Assembly (NCBI GenBank): GCA_003576915.1
Contig: QEVF01000006.1
Location: forward strand, 81,582-145,581
Reading direction: 5' to 3'
DNA from: Planctomycetota bacterium
GTDB lineage: Bacteria > Planctomycetota > UBA8742 > UBA2392
Length of the DNA stretch: 64,000 nucleotides
The position numbers and the translations under genes were made by a program. The first letter of the stretch is position 1. Every line of letters starts with the position of its first letter. Of the stretch, positions 7,704 to 17,727 are shown piece by piece. Below the pieces are notes generated by a model that was given only the letters and a program-made list of their open reading frames with translations, was not told the origin of the DNA and searched no databases.

Positions 7704-10700
7704 GTGAAGCCGCTCATTGCCCTGACCCTTGTGCTGACCCTATCGGCCCTGGCGCCCCCGGCGCCAAGGGTTTTCGCCATTTCGAGCGGTGAGCCGGCAG
7801 TTGAACGTGTGACCGAGTATCTGGAGCGCTTTGACGGCCCCGTGCAGCGGGGAGTCTGGCTGCCCCTGGCCTCGAGCGAAGTGGAAGTCCGCTCAAGCAG
7901 TCCCCCGGTCATGTTCCTGGCCGCCGACAGCAAACTGGCCGAGATCGGAGTCCAGGAGGTGCTGGACGAGCCGGGCGAATACGCCGTGGGCTTTCGCTGG
8001 AACTACCAGCGCGCCACGCTGGCCGCGCTGAAGGACCTGGACCTGACCTACCCTCGCGCGGAGAAGCTGACCCGCAAGTGGTCGTGGCCCGACCAGACCC
8101 TCCACGAAATCGGCCGGCCCGCCCTGACGATGCTGGACGACGCCAGGGCCGGCCAGCGCCGCCTCGCAGGTCACCTTCACCTCGACGTCCTGCGTCTCGT
8201 GGCACGCTCCGCGCTCGGAAAGCTCAGTCGCACGGCCGCGGGCGGCTGGAACGGAGCGGGCCGCGCGTTGCTGCTGCTCTCGGGAAGGGAGTTTGCCGCG
8301 GTCATGGAAGAGGGGGCGAGGCTCCCGGCCGACGGCGAGCTGCTCTCGCGCCTGAAGCAGGATCACGAGACCATCAACCAGAAGGCCCGCGCCGCGATTG
8401 CGGCCCTGGGACCAGGCTGGCCCCTGGACCTCGAAGACCCCACCACGTGGACGGCTCCGGAACGCGCCTTGATCGGGGAGTTGGGGCTCAGCGCGCTCTT
8501 TGAACTGGAGCTGGTCGCGGCCGCAGCGCCGGCGTTCGCCCCCAAGATCGACTGGATGGCGCGGGAGATTTCGCGCCGCCACGCCCGCGAACTGCTGAAT
8601 CGCCTCTCCGACTCCGACACGGAGCGTGCCGGAGCCGCCGCCGAGGGCCTTGCGTTGGACGACTTGGTCATCGTGGCCTTCTGCGCCGAAGCGCTTCAAG
8701 CCGAAGTGGAAACGCGCAAACGTGAGGCCGCCCTGGCCGAGTCGGCACGGGCCACAGCCCTGAACCAGGCCATCGACATCGTCAAGGGCACCCTGGAGTC
8801 ATTGGCTTCCGGCCGCGAAGCCGCGCGGCAGTATCTGGATGCCGTGACCGAAGCCCTGACCGCGGGGGCTCCCACGGCGGCCCTGCGCGAGGCCCTGCTC
8901 AGACAGCGGCCCTGGAACCGGGCAGCAGGGGGCGCGCCTGCGATCCTGGGGGCATTGGCAGCCGCGCGTCGCAGCGCGGCCGCGCGCGAGGCGAAGCTGA
9001 GCTGGCTGGCCGCCATGATCCGCCAGCGCGAGAAAGACCCGGCGCAGGGGTTCCAGCCCGCTCTGGGTTACAACCCGGCGAACACCGGCATTGCCTACGA
9101 CGCGCAGCGGCGCAAGGAACATGTCAGCGCCGCCGTTGAACTTACGGTGGTCCAGGGCCAGAGCGGCGTGCCCCTGGGTCTGTCGCCCGGCCGCAGCTAC
9201 GAATTCTCCTATCGCGTGAAGGCCGTCAACACCGGCCCCGGGCGCCGCAACACCTTGGGCCACCAGAGCGCCTGGCTGGAAGTGATTCCACTCGACGCCG
9301 CAGGCCGCCCGCTGCCGGACAGTGATTTTGACGCGTCAATACTCTGGGGCCGAAACGCCAGGGATGGCGCGGCGGCCCGCGCGCCTGCCCACACCTCCAC
9401 GGAAGAGGGAGAAGGCGGCTGGCTGACCGTGCGCACGACCATCGAGCAGGTGCCGGCGCGGGTGGCCGGCTTCACGCTGCGCCCGGTGCTTTCCAGCGTG
9501 CTGGGCGAGGGCGCCGTTTACTTTGACGATCTCACGCTCACCCGCATTTCTGAGGGGCTCGACGACGGCTTTGAAGCCGGCTCGGCGGCTGACGGCGGCA
9601 TCACGGGCTGGGCGCGCCTGCTGGACCGGGAGCGTCTCATGTTGCCCTACTCCAGGCTCGAACTGGACGAACAGATGGTCTTTCGCGGCCGGCGCAGCCT
9701 GCGCGTGGAGCCGCGCGGGTTCAATGTCGCGCTGGCCTGCACCCGCGCCCTGCCCTTGCTGCCGGATCGCGACTATGAGTTCGAAGCGGCGCTGCGCTGC
9801 GAGTCCATGGAGGGCATGACGGCTCGCTTCGAGCTGCAACTCGTGGATCATGAAGGCCGCCCCCTCGGCCTCGCCGGCGCAACGGGCACGCTGCAGACAG
9901 CCGCCCGTTCCGACACGCGGGGCTGGAAGCTGGACCGGCTGCGATTGCCCGATATCGGCCCCCTGGGCGGCGCCGCCCAGGTGCGGATCTGCCTGCGTGT
10001 CGAGGGCGCCGAGCCGTCACACAGGGCCCGCGTGTGGCTGGACGACGTGCGGCTGAAGGAGTCACCGCAAGTGGTGCTGCTCTGTGCCCAGGGCGCAGAA
10101 TACAGCGCGGCCGCAGACATCATCACGCTGGGAGAGAGCTGGCGCTGGCAGGTTCGCGGGCTGCCCGCAGGCCAGGGCTTCCGATTCGAGCTGTCTTTCA
10201 CGGACAGCCTGCGCGGCGGCGAATTCGCGCCCTCCCTGGCGGGGCAGAGCGCCAGCAACCAGGGCGGCGTCATGAACGTGCCGTCTGAAGTCCGGTTCGC
10301 AAGGGCGGGCGTGGTCCAGGTGAATCTCAGGTTGTTCGACCCTGCCGGCCGCCCCCGCCTCGAGCACGGCGCGCGGTTTCTCGTGCAGGACGGGCGGCGC
10401 GAGGCCCTGCTCGGCAGCGGTTTGAGTCTCAGCGATCTTCCCTCACCCGATGCCTGGCGCATGCTGCGCCTGGCTTCGGGTTCCTGGGTAGCACTGGAGG
10501 CCGGCGTGGAACCTGACGCCGCCAAAGCACGCTTCATGGAGGGCCTGGGCCAGACCTCGACGCTGCTGGTTTTGCCCGGACCCAGGGGCGAGGCCTTTGC
10601 CCTCTCCGGGGCGGCACTTGGCGAACAGATGCCGCCCGCGCTGGAACGCTGGCGCGAGAAGGCCAAGGCCTGGCAACTGGGGCCCATGCTCGGGGCGCGC

Positions 10701-12311
10701 TGGGATGATGCGGCTGCCGACGCCGCCGCGGGCTTCGACCTGGCCCGAAGCCGGGCGGCTGCCGCCGGGGTTCCCCGTGCAACGCTGGTACTGCCGCTTG
10801 AGGTCGGCCGCGACCTGCGACCCGCCCTGGCGTCGTTTCAGGGCCGCTGGGAAGAAGCCGTGGATCTGGCGGGAAAGGCACTGACGCCTGACGAGATCGC
10901 CAACCTCAAGGCGCTCAGGCCCGGGGTGCTGCTCCTGCGCCGCGGAGAGGCATTCAACTTTGTAGTGGACGCTGCCTTGAGTCCCGCGGAAATGCAGGGG
11001 CGTCTCGAGCCCCTGGCCTCGCGCCTTTCATGGATGGATGAAGTCCTCGGTGCCGGACCCGACACGGTGCGCGCAAATGCAAAGCACCTTCTGGAGGGCG
11101 GAGCCTTGTCCGCGGGCAAGCTCTCCAATCTGCAGTTTGTGACGCTGGTGCCGCGCGAGGGAACGGCATGGGAGGTTGCAGCCGACCTTGCTGAGAAGCG
11201 CGCCCGCCTGGCCCGCCTGGGTTTTGGCCAGGTGCTGATCCATAATCCTGTCGATCTCGCAGGCGACGGCGCCGGACTGGTGGACATCAACGGCGAACCG
11301 CTGCCTGCGCTGGCGGCGTGGATTCAGGCCGCCCGCCTGTTTCAGGGCGCGCGGCGTTCGTCCCTGTCGCTTCCGCAGTGGCCGGCCGAGCACTTCCTGT
11401 TTGAGGCCGACAACGGCAGCCTGCTGGCCGCGCTCATGGGCAGCCCGCAGCGCGGCAGCCTGGCCCTGGGCCGCGGCGTAACCCTGCCGGATCTGGCGGG
11501 CAATGCGCCGCCTGGCACGCTGGATGATGACGGCAACCTGGCCGTGGATGCGGCGGCTGGCATGCGGCTGGTAGCCGGCATTGACCCCCTGCTGTTGCAG
11601 ACGCTTGCATCCATCATTCACGGCGGCCAGTCCCTGAGGGCGGAGAGCGTCGAGCAGGAGGTGACCCTGCAACTGCGCAACCACTATCCCGGCCGCCTGC
11701 ATGTCAGCGTCGAGGCCCTGCTGAATCTCCCCCATGGCCTGAGCGCAGCGCAGGCCCGCCTGCGCAACCGGGAAGGCGCGCTTTGCCCTGTCGATGCGGA
11801 GCTGTTCCTGCTGGGCAGCACGGAGGTCGGGGCCGAAGAGATCCTGAAGTTCTCTTTCCGGCTGCGGCCCATGCACGACATGCCGCTGGACCGGGCGGTC
11901 CTTCCGCTCAGGGTGACCTTGCGGCGGGAAGGATTCCGAGTGGCCTCGCGCCATGACTGCCCCCTCGCCGTGCAGGCGGACATCAGGCTCGACGAAGTGA
12001 CCTTGACAACCGCGGGCCTGGGCAAGGAACCGGCGGACCTGACGGCCGGCGTGGCCAATGCCAGCGATCAGAGGCGAACGCTGATTCTGGACGTCCTGGG
12101 CGAGGGCTCGGGATTCTCACGGCGCTCCCGCCACGAGGTCGAGGCGGGCGCGTCGCGCCCTGCGCGCTTTGCCCTCAGCGAGGCGGAACTCGCCGCGCTG
12201 GAAGGCCGCGTGCTGCGCCTTTGCCTCAGTGAAAGTCCCGGCCAGCGCTTCTTCTGCGTGAGGCGGCGTGTGGTCAAGACCGGAAGCGGCTGGGCGCTTG
12301 AATCCCCCTGA
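7704..12311 (+). CDS. Very large exported protein with two CBM4/9-like modules and glycoside-hydrolase-like C-terminal part; function unknown
   Basis: 1535 aa from a GTG at 7704 (no ATG fits the frame). A signal peptide covers about residues 1-26. Residues about 30-450 are Ala/Leu/Glu-rich and mostly helical. Two jelly-roll-like modules follow, each ending in the sandwich signature of carbohydrate-binding modules: 'GEGAVYFDDLTLTR' near residue 610 and 'RARVWLDDVRLKES' near 785. The part from about 900 to 1210 has a TIM-barrel-like rhythm. The segment near 1230-1300 ('LALGRGVTLPDLAGN', 'MRLVAGIDPLLLQTL') resembles the beta-sandwich that closes many planctomycetal glycoside-hydrolase-like proteins. 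I could not identify catalytic acids. It precedes a histidine kinase by 59 bp and may be co-transcribed with it. Family naming is inference. Confidence 0.6.
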   Translation: MKPLIALTLVLTLSALAPPAPRVFAISSGEPAVERVTEYLERFDGPVQRGVWLPLASSEVEVRSSSPPVMFLAADSKLAEIGVQEVLDEPGEYAVGFRWNYQRATLAALKDLDLTYPRAEKLTRKWSWPDQTLHEIGRPALTMLDDARAGQRRLAGHLHLDVLRLVARSALGKLSRTAAGGWNGAGRALLLLSGREFAAVMEEGARLPADGELLSRLKQDHETINQKARAAIAALGPGWPLDLEDPTTWTAPERALIGELGLSALFELELVAAAAPAFAPKIDWMAREISRRHARELLNRLSDSDTERAGAAAEGLALDDLVIVAFCAEALQAEVETRKREAALAESARATALNQAIDIVKGTLESLASGREAARQYLDAVTEALTAGAPTAALREALLRQRPWNRAAGGAPAILGALAAARRSAAAREAKLSWLAAMIRQREKDPAQGFQPALGYNPANTGIAYDAQRRKEHVSAAVELTVVQGQSGVPLGLSPGRSYEFSYRVKAVNTGPGRRNTLGHQSAWLEVIPLDAAGRPLPDSDFDASILWGRNARDGAAARAPAHTSTEEGEGGWLTVRTTIEQVPARVAGFTLRPVLSSVLGEGAVYFDDLTLTRISEGLDDGFEAGSAADGGITGWARLLDRERLMLPYSRLELDEQMVFRGRRSLRVEPRGFNVALACTRALPLLPDRDYEFEAALRCESMEGMTARFELQLVDHEGRPLGLAGATGTLQTAARSDTRGWKLDRLRLPDIGPLGGAAQVRICLRVEGAEPSHRARVWLDDVRLKESPQVVLLCAQGAEYSAAADIITLGESWRWQVRGLPAGQGFRFELSFTDSLRGGEFAPSLAGQSASNQGGVMNVPSEVRFARAGVVQVNLRLFDPAGRPRLEHGARFLVQDGRREALLGSGLSLSDLPSPDAWRMLRLASGSWVALEAGVEPDAAKARFMEGLGQTSTLLVLPGPRGEAFALSGAALGEQMPPALERWREKAKAWQLGPMLGARWDDAAADAAAGFDLARSRAAAAGVPRATLVLPLEVGRDLRPALASFQGRWEEAVDLAGKALTPDEIANLKALRPGVLLLRRGEAFNFVVDAALSPAEMQGRLEPLASRLSWMDEVLGAGPDTVRANAKHLLEGGALSAGKLSNLQFVTLVPREGTAWEVAADLAEKRARLARLGFGQVLIHNPVDLAGDGAGLVDINGEPLPALAAWIQAARLFQGARRSSLSLPQWPAEHFLFEADNGSLLAALMGSPQRGSLALGRGVTLPDLAGNAPPGTLDDDGNLAVDAAAGMRLVAGIDPLLLQTLASIIHGGQSLRAESVEQEVTLQLRNHYPGRLHVSVEALLNLPHGLSAAQARLRNREGALCPVDAELFLLGSTEVGAEEILKFSFRLRPMHDMPLDRAVLPLRVTLRREGFRVASRHDCPLAVQADIRLDEVTLTTAGLGKEPADLTAGVANASDQRRTLILDVLGEGSGFSRRSRHEVEAGASRPARFALSEAELAALEGRVLRLCLSESPGQRFFCVRRRVVKTGSGWALESP

Positions 12312-12370
12312 GGTGCGTGGCCTGCTAAACTGTGGGCAAACCCCTGTCGGGCAGATACAAGTGCAGGCCT

Positions 12371-13942
12371 ATGTCGCTGCGCACCAAGATCGCCATTGGC
12401 GTGGTAGCCGCCTCCCTGCTGCTGGCCTCAGCCCTCTTCGTGCTGGGCCTGCGCGCGCGCGACGACCTCAAAGCCGCAAGTGAAAAGCAGCGCGAAGCCA
12501 CCGAGAAGAATCTTCGCGAATACCGCGAGGAGCAGCAGCGGGCGGCCAAGCGCGCCGTGGAGAGCCTGGTGCTGGCCTGGGTCGAGGAACTCATGGCCTA
12601 TCCCGAGCCGGAGATCGCTTTCAAACTGCGGGATCCGGGCAACGGCATCCGTGAAACGGCCATCATCACGCTGGAAAAGGGTCAGCTCGAGATACAGCAC
12701 CAGAAACCGGAGGGCAGCAACGCCCAGCCGAGTACCGACGAGCGCGCCGCCATCCATCGCGTGTTTGACGCGCGGCGGCGGGAGTTTCACGACGACGTGC
12801 TCTTCCTGCCCTACCCGCGCCAGACCGACCCCGAAGGCCGCTGCACGCGCGTGCTGCGCCTGCGCCTGAACATCGCCCAGGCGCCGGCGCCGGTGCTGCC
12901 GGATGCCGAGGCGCCCAACCTGGCCCCCCTGGCCTTCGTGGCCTTTGTGACGCTGGGCGTGGCCATGACGGGCGTGTTTGTGCTGTTGACGTTTGCGCTG
13001 CGGCGCTTTGTGCTGGCGCCGCTTGACAACGTCCTGGCTGACTCCCAGATGATCGTGAAGGGCACGGCGGGCCTGCAGGTCAAGGGGCTCAAGGGCGGAG
13101 ACGAAGTTGCCACGCTGGTGTCCGCCTTCAACGGCATGTTCGCCGAACTGAAGGCCTACCAGCAGGATCTCGAGGGCAAGGTCAAAGACGCCACGCGCAC
13201 GATCCAGAAACAGCAGCAGTCACTGGTCATCGCCCAGCGCCTCGCGGCCACCGGCACGCTGGCAGCGGGCCTGGCTCACGAAGTGAACAATCCCCTGTCC
13301 GGTATGCTCAATGCCGCGCGCCGCCTGAAAATGCGCGAGGGCCTCGATGAACGGGCGCGGGACTACATCGGCCTCATTGAGGAAGGCCTGGGCCGCATCG
13401 AGGAGCTGATGAAACAGATCCTCGATTTCTCGCGCCGTCGCGACATGAAGCCCGAGCGCTTTGAGGCCTCGCGGCCTCTCCGCCGCTCCCTGCCCCTGGT
13501 CAAGCACCGGCTCGAAAAGCGCAAGATCCAGATCGAGGAGGATATCGCCTCCGACGTTCCCCTGGTCTACGGCAACGAAGAAGAACTGGGACAGGTCCTC
13601 ATGAACCTCGTCATCAACGCGGCCGATGCCGCGCCCGAGGGCGGCACGGTGCGCGTCAGTGTGACAGCAAACGCGCGCGGCGGCGTGGATTACGCCGTTG
13701 AGGACAGCGGCAGCGGCGTACCCGATGAAATCAAGGACCGCATCTTCGACCCGTTTTTCACGACCAAGGAGCCCGGCAAGGGTACGGGCCTGGGACTCTC
13801 CATCGTGCATACCGTCGTGTCCAACCACGGCGGGCAGGTGCGGGTGGAACGCAGTGAGCGCCTGGGAGGCGCACGCTTTGTGGTGGAGCTGCCGCCGGCA
13901 GACAAGCAGGAAAGCCGCCGCATCGAACGCAGCGAGGTCTGA
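12371..13942 (+). CDS. Membrane sensor histidine kinase (HAMP-HisKA-HATPase)
   Basis: 523 aa from the ATG at 12371. TM helix at about 8-27, an extracytoplasmic sensor region of about 155 residues, second TM helix at about 184-210 ('[20 protein letters not shown]'), then HAMP and a coiled linker. The HisKA H-box is '[14 protein letters not shown]' with phospho-acceptor His303. The ATPase domain shows the N box ('[14 protein letters not shown]'), G1 ('[12 protein letters not shown]'), F box ('FDPFFTTK') and G2 ('[12 protein letters not shown]'). The HEVNNPL form of the H-box is typical of NtrB/AtoS-like kinases. No response regulator lies next to it, so its partner is encoded elsewhere. It follows the 1535-aa exported protein by 59 bp and converges with the gene ending at 13951. 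Confidence 0.93.
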   Translation: MSLRTKIAIGVVAASLLLASALFVLGLRARDDLKAASEKQREATEKNLREYREEQQRAAKRAVESLVLAWVEELMAYPEPEIAFKLRDPGNGIRETAIITLEKGQLEIQHQKPEGSNAQPSTDERAAIHRVFDARRREFHDDVLFLPYPRQTDPEGRCTRVLRLRLNIAQAPAPVLPDAEAPNLAPLAFVAFVTLGVAMTGVFVLLTFALRRFVLAPLDNVLADSQMIVKGTAGLQVKGLKGGDEVATLVSAFNGMFAELKAYQQDLEGKVKDATRTIQKQQQSLVIAQRLAATGTLAAGLAHEVNNPLSGMLNAARRLKMREGLDERARDYIGLIEEGLGRIEELMKQILDFSRRRDMKPERFEASRPLRRSLPLVKHRLEKRKIQIEEDIASDVPLVYGNEEELGQVLMNLVINAADAAPEGGTVRVSVTANARGGVDYAVEDSGSGVPDEIKDRIFDPFFTTKEPGKGTGLGLSIVHTVVSNHGGQVRVERSERLGGARFVVELPPADKQESRRIERSEV

Positions 13943-13950
13943 CGGCCGCT

Positions 13951-14838
13951 TCAACGCGCGGCCAGGGGCTTGGGGTCCTTCAGCCATGCCACCCAGGCCG
14001 CCTTGTCGCGCCCGAAATCTTGACCCGTCAAGTCACGGAGGCGGGCGGCAATGCTCCATTCCAGATGGAGATTGCCCCCCTCTCCGAGCATCTGCGCCAG
14101 CAACAGCAGCTCGGCCCCGGAGGTGTCGAGGCGCAGCGTCGGCGACAGCCTCGCCCATGCGGCAAAACGCGACCGCGGCGCCAGGCTGCCGTCAAGCACC
14201 TGGGCCAGATCTTCGTTGAGCGCCTCTGTCTGGGGCAGGGGCGGCTGCGCCGCAGCGACAGAGCTTGGCGGCGATGGCGGCAGCTCCTCCTGCTGCACGG
14301 CCACGGGAGGTTCCTCGGCCATGGGCGGCGGAGCCGGCGCTGCGGGCCCGTAAACTTCCTGGCTTGGCCTGGGCCGATTGGGTGGCACGGTCTCCTTCCA
14401 CTGCCGCGGTGCGGCATGTGGCTGGATGAGAAGCGGAGCCGAAGGCGTGCTGCCGGCATAGGCGTCCACGGCCTTGAGCAGGTCGCTCCCCCGCGCACAG
14501 GCAAGCTGGTTGCGCGCATCGTAGGGATTTTCTCCGGGGGCCGGGGCGAGCTTTCCCAGTCCGGGGCCCAGGGGGCGATCTTCGGCCGGCGGCGCCCCCT
14601 GCGGGAGGCCCTCCATAGCGGCCCCCCACCCAAAGGCCAGAGCCATGACCGCCAGGCCCACGGCAACACCCAATGCAGAAACCAGCACGCCGAAGACCTT
14701 CAAGTCTCCCAGTGAAAGGGCCACGGCAGCGCGTGTCTGAGCCATGGCGGCCTGGGGTCCCACCTGCTCGACGATGGGTTTCACCTTCCGCGTGGGAAGG
14801 TTGTCCAGCACCTGCGGGGGTATGTCGTGTTGCGCCAT
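13951..14838 (-). CDS. Single-pass membrane protein with proline-rich linker and HEAT-type C-terminal motif; function unknown
   Basis: 295 aa from the ATG at 14838; 29 further codons are open upstream but include a poor, AT-rich leader. A cytoplasmic N-terminus of about 50 residues is followed by a TM segment ('VLVSALGVAVGLAVMALAFG'). A long Pro/Ala-rich linker (about 85-210) leads to a compact C-terminal domain. This domain ends in 'ARLRDLTGQDFGRDKAAWVA', the Leu-Thr-Gly-x-x-Phe-Gly-x-Asp-x-x-x-Trp signature found at the end of many planctomycetal HEAT-repeat proteins. It lies downstream of the TPR/HEAT exported protein (14958-17534) on the same strand, separated by a terminator. I do not recognise a function. 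Confidence 0.65.
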   Translation of the reverse strand: MAQHDIPPQVLDNLPTRKVKPIVEQVGPQAAMAQTRAAVALSLGDLKVFGVLVSALGVAVGLAVMALAFGWGAAMEGLPQGAPPAEDRPLGPGLGKLAPAPGENPYDARNQLACARGSDLLKAVDAYAGSTPSAPLLIQPHAAPRQWKETVPPNRPRPSQEVYGPAAPAPPPMAEEPPVAVQQEELPPSPPSSVAAAQPPLPQTEALNEDLAQVLDGSLAPRSRFAAWARLSPTLRLDTSGAELLLLAQMLGEGGNLHLEWSIAARLRDLTGQDFGRDKAAWVAWLKDPKPLAAR

Positions 14839-14907
14839 GGACGAAATGATAGCCGACCGATCGCATTTTACTCTTTTTATGTTTTGAATGTTGTCACGGT
14901 CAGGGCA

Positions 14908-14939
14908 AAGAAAACCGCCCGGCATGGGCCGGGCGGTTT
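14908..14939 (-). terminator. Rho-independent terminator of the TPR/HEAT gene
   Basis: Reading the minus strand: a 12-bp stem (14928-14939 with 14912-14923), a 4-nt loop, then TTTTCTTT. It lies 19 bp after the stop of the gene at 14958-17534. This is one of the clearest terminators in the window. Confidence 0.8.
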
Positions 14940-14957
14940 GAAAGGCTGCAAATCGAG

Positions 14958-17534
14958 CTACTTGGCCGTGCGGCGATCGGGAGCGGGCTCGTGCGGGAAC
15001 ACGGCCTGAGCCTTGGCCACCTCAAGGCGCTGCGCGTCATTGAGCGGAGCACGACCAAGCGCCATGCCGGCCTCGTTGCGCGTGTCGGACACACGGCGGA
15101 TGGCAGCTTCGAGACGGTCCGGGTTCTCGATGGTGTCCAGGGCGATCTCGTAGCGCAGCATCTTGAGCAGAGCCTTGTAGGCATCCTCGTTGAAGGACTG
15201 CGGGTGATAGTGGAAGCACTGGCCCAGCGCGAAGCAGGCTGCGGTGCGAACCTCCGGCTCGTCCACCAGATCTTCGCTGTTCAGGGTGTCAATCAAGTTG
15301 GGCAGCAGGTTGGTACGCACCCAGCCGGCGTCAACGCGGCGCGAGTCGGCCACCAGGGCCCCGATGGCGCGACAGATGGCTGCACGGGCTTCACTGGTGC
15401 GACCGTCAAGGCGCAGGCCGCCGGAGAGTGCCACCAGCAGCTTGCGTACGTCATACTTGGTGGCACCGGGGTTGAGCTTTTCCAGAGCCTGAGCCGCCAA
15501 CTCGACCAGTTGGTTCGTCTTGGCCTTGGCACCCTCCGGGTTCTTGTCCCAGAAATTCTGGAGCACCGCCTTGATGGCCGCAGGATCAGTCCCGTACTCG
15601 GGCGAGTACGAGAAGAAGCTCTGATCCGTCAGAGTCTCGGAGGCCCGGGCCATGACCGGCGCCAGGGTCGACTTGCGCTCGTCCATCTCGGCCTGCTTGC
15701 ATGCCAGCAGGATCGGGATCATCCGGGTGCGCACGTCCGCCGCCAGAAGGTCAAAGATCGTCTCAAGGCGGGTGTTGGCTTCGCGCTTGAAGGAGTCCTT
15801 CTGGGGCTCCCAGTAGTAGGTCGGAGAGAGCGCCAGGTCTCCCTGAATGATGATGGCATCCACAAGAGGCTGCAGCGTGGCCGTGCGCGCACCGTCTTCC
15901 AGCGTGCGAACGCCAACGCCGTTGATGCCCATGCTCTCGAGGTCGGCGAGCAGGCGGTTGCGCAGGGCCTCATCCTCGGCAATGACCAGCACACTGCGCG
16001 CGGCCGTTTCCTGCAGGGCCGTGGTCATGACCTGCTCGACGATGGCGTTGTTGCCGAAATCCTTCTCGCGGGCCAGCCGGGTCAGGGCCCGGGCCGCCGC
16101 ATAGCGCACCCGGCGATCGGGATCTGTCAGGGCGCGAACCAACGGGGCCGCGGTGTTGGTGCCGATGTTGGCCACTACATCCTGCTCGGCCAGAGCGTCA
16201 CAGAGGGCCACGGAAACTTCGGGGTAACCGTCTGCCAGGCTGCGCTCCAAGGCCAGATAGAGGCGGGTGGTACCCGTAGAGGCCGCAAGCCCAAGGCCGC
16301 GCGAGGTGGGCAGCATGCCGCGCACGCCGATGGTGCTGAGAATGAAGGCGCGTTCGGCCTGGTCCTGGCTGCTGTAGCGGGCCTTGGCCTCGATGAACAT
16401 GTGCATGCGGATGCACGAAAGCAGGGCCTCCGTAGACCGCACAAAGGCGTCGTTCTGGGCATTGCCGCCTGCAGCCGTGAGGCCAAGCTCGAAAGCCTGC
16501 AGCGCCGACTCTTCAGCCAGCACGTCGGCATAGGCCCAGAGCGGAACTTCCTGGCCCAGCAGCTTGCGTTCGCCGGCGGCTTCCACCCACTTCCATACAG
16601 TGTAGGTGCGATCCGTCCCGTGCAGCAGCACCGGCAACTGGCCGGCGTAGGTTGTGCCCACCAGGCGGTTCTTGTAGTAGCCCCCCGCCGCATTGTTGCG
16701 GTAGTAGCTTTCCGCCTGGAAGAACCAGAGCTCGCGGGCCGACTCAATCTTGCGCTCCTGCTCGGGCATCATGGCCCGCAACTTCGATACACCCAATCCG
16801 CAGGCCTGCACCACCTGGCTTTCCTCGCCGCGCATCTGGAAGTGCTTGGCCAGTACAGGCAGGGCGCGGGGGTCCGAAAGATCAGAGAGGGCGAGGGCCG
16901 CCGTCTGACGCACCAGGGCGTTCTCGCTCTGCATGCACTGAATGACGGCGTTGACCGCCTGGGCACCCAGCGTCGCCAGCAACGCGCGCGAGCGGTAGCG
17001 GTAGCTCTGGCTCTCGCTGCCCATGTACTTCTCAGCGATCTCCGGAACCGCGAAGTCGCCGAAGCGATCCCTGATCTGCGCCGCGCGCTCCAGGTTGCGC
17101 ACGTCGTTGGCGTCGTTCATGTAGTCGGCCACGAGCGCGCTGATCTGTTCGGCGTTGTTTTCGCGCGAAGGGTAGCCGGCCTTCTTGCGCCCGGCCAACA
17201 CCCACTTGCCAAAGCGCGAATAACGGCCCGAGAGGCCCGCGTCGGCAATGTTGTTGTTGACGAAATCCAGAGCCAGTTGCTCGTTGATCTCGTCGCGCAG
17301 CATGCGCGCCTGTTCGTCCGTGGGGTTCTGGGCCAGAGCCTCGTCGAACTTCGAGATCGCACCCCGGTAGTCGCCGCGCTTGTAGAGCTTGAGGCCCTCG
17401 CGCGTCTTTTCCAGAACCGGGTCACCCGCCTGAGCCAGCGTCGGCTCGGAGGTCGGCATCAGCACAAAGGCGGCAACAACAGAAACGCTCAGCGCGGCAA
17501 TGACGACCACGCGACGCAGAATGCTCTGCAGCAT
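14958..17534 (-). CDS. Exported TPR/HEAT-repeat protein containing a degenerate response-regulator receiver domain
   Basis: 858 aa, ATG at 17534. A signal peptide or anchor ('VVVIAALSVSVVAAFVLM') ends near 'AQAG'. Residues about 40-100 form a TPR-like unit ('GLKLYKRGDYRGAISKFDEA'). HEAT-like repeats follow (about 145-240 and 420-510: 'DPDRRVRYAAARALTRLA'). Residues about 510-640 read like a receiver domain: 'SVLVIAEDEALRNRLLADL' with the acidic pocket, and the beta-3 strand 'VDAIIIQGDLA', where the normal phospho-Asp position is Gln564. More HEAT repeats run to about 820. A receiver in an exported protein that cannot be phosphorylated in the usual way suggests a protein-interaction role. An AT-poor 5' region lies between it and the divergent kinase gene at 17728. 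Function unknown. Confidence 0.8.
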   Translation of the reverse strand: MLQSILRRVVVIAALSVSVVAAFVLMPTSEPTLAQAGDPVLEKTREGLKLYKRGDYRGAISKFDEALAQNPTDEQARMLRDEINEQLALDFVNNNIADAGLSGRYSRFGKWVLAGRKKAGYPSRENNAEQISALVADYMNDANDVRNLERAAQIRDRFGDFAVPEIAEKYMGSESQSYRYRSRALLATLGAQAVNAVIQCMQSENALVRQTAALALSDLSDPRALPVLAKHFQMRGEESQVVQACGLGVSKLRAMMPEQERKIESARELWFFQAESYYRNNAAGGYYKNRLVGTTYAGQLPVLLHGTDRTYTVWKWVEAAGERKLLGQEVPLWAYADVLAEESALQAFELGLTAAGGNAQNDAFVRSTEALLSCIRMHMFIEAKARYSSQDQAERAFILSTIGVRGMLPTSRGLGLAASTGTTRLYLALERSLADGYPEVSVALCDALAEQDVVANIGTNTAAPLVRALTDPDRRVRYAAARALTRLAREKDFGNNAIVEQVMTTALQETAARSVLVIAEDEALRNRLLADLESMGINGVGVRTLEDGARTATLQPLVDAIIIQGDLALSPTYYWEPQKDSFKREANTRLETIFDLLAADVRTRMIPILLACKQAEMDERKSTLAPVMARASETLTDQSFFSYSPEYGTDPAAIKAVLQNFWDKNPEGAKAKTNQLVELAAQALEKLNPGATKYDVRKLLVALSGGLRLDGRTSEARAAICRAIGALVADSRRVDAGWVRTNLLPNLIDTLNSEDLVDEPEVRTAACFALGQCFHYHPQSFNEDAYKALLKMLRYEIALDTIENPDRLEAAIRRVSDTRNEAGMALGRAPLNDAQRLEVAKAQAVFPHEPAPDRRTAK

Positions 17535-17676
17535 CGGGAAAGCACTCCTTCGGGGGGAGCCGAGGTTTGTGGCTTGGGCGCAATGCTAACGGGGGCGGGA
17601 AATGAGTCAAGCGCCTGCGCACAGGGCGGTTGGAACATGACCCGCGCATGACCGCCCCGGCGCTTTCGAGAACTAT

Positions 17677-17722
17677 TTGCATAGACACCATAATATGTAA
17701 AATATATAAAATACGGAGGAGG
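17677..17722 (+). promoter_or_regulatory. AT-rich promoter region and strong ribosome-binding site of the soluble histidine kinase
   Basis: A sharply AT-rich block in a GC-rich region: TTGCAT at 17677 as a -35 candidate, followed by TAATATGTAAAATATATAAA containing several possible -10 elements. GGAGGAGG at 17715-17722 is a near-perfect Shine-Dalgarno sequence 5 nt before the GTG start at 17728. The exact -10 hexamer cannot be fixed by eye. Confidence 0.45.
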
Positions 17723-17727
17723 CACCC

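Noticed and set aside
14991..17651. An 886-codon plus-strand frame opposite the TPR/HEAT gene
   Set aside because: The minus strand has a signal peptide, HEAT repeats and a terminator just after its stop. The plus frame has a low-complexity His/Arg/Gln-rich composition.
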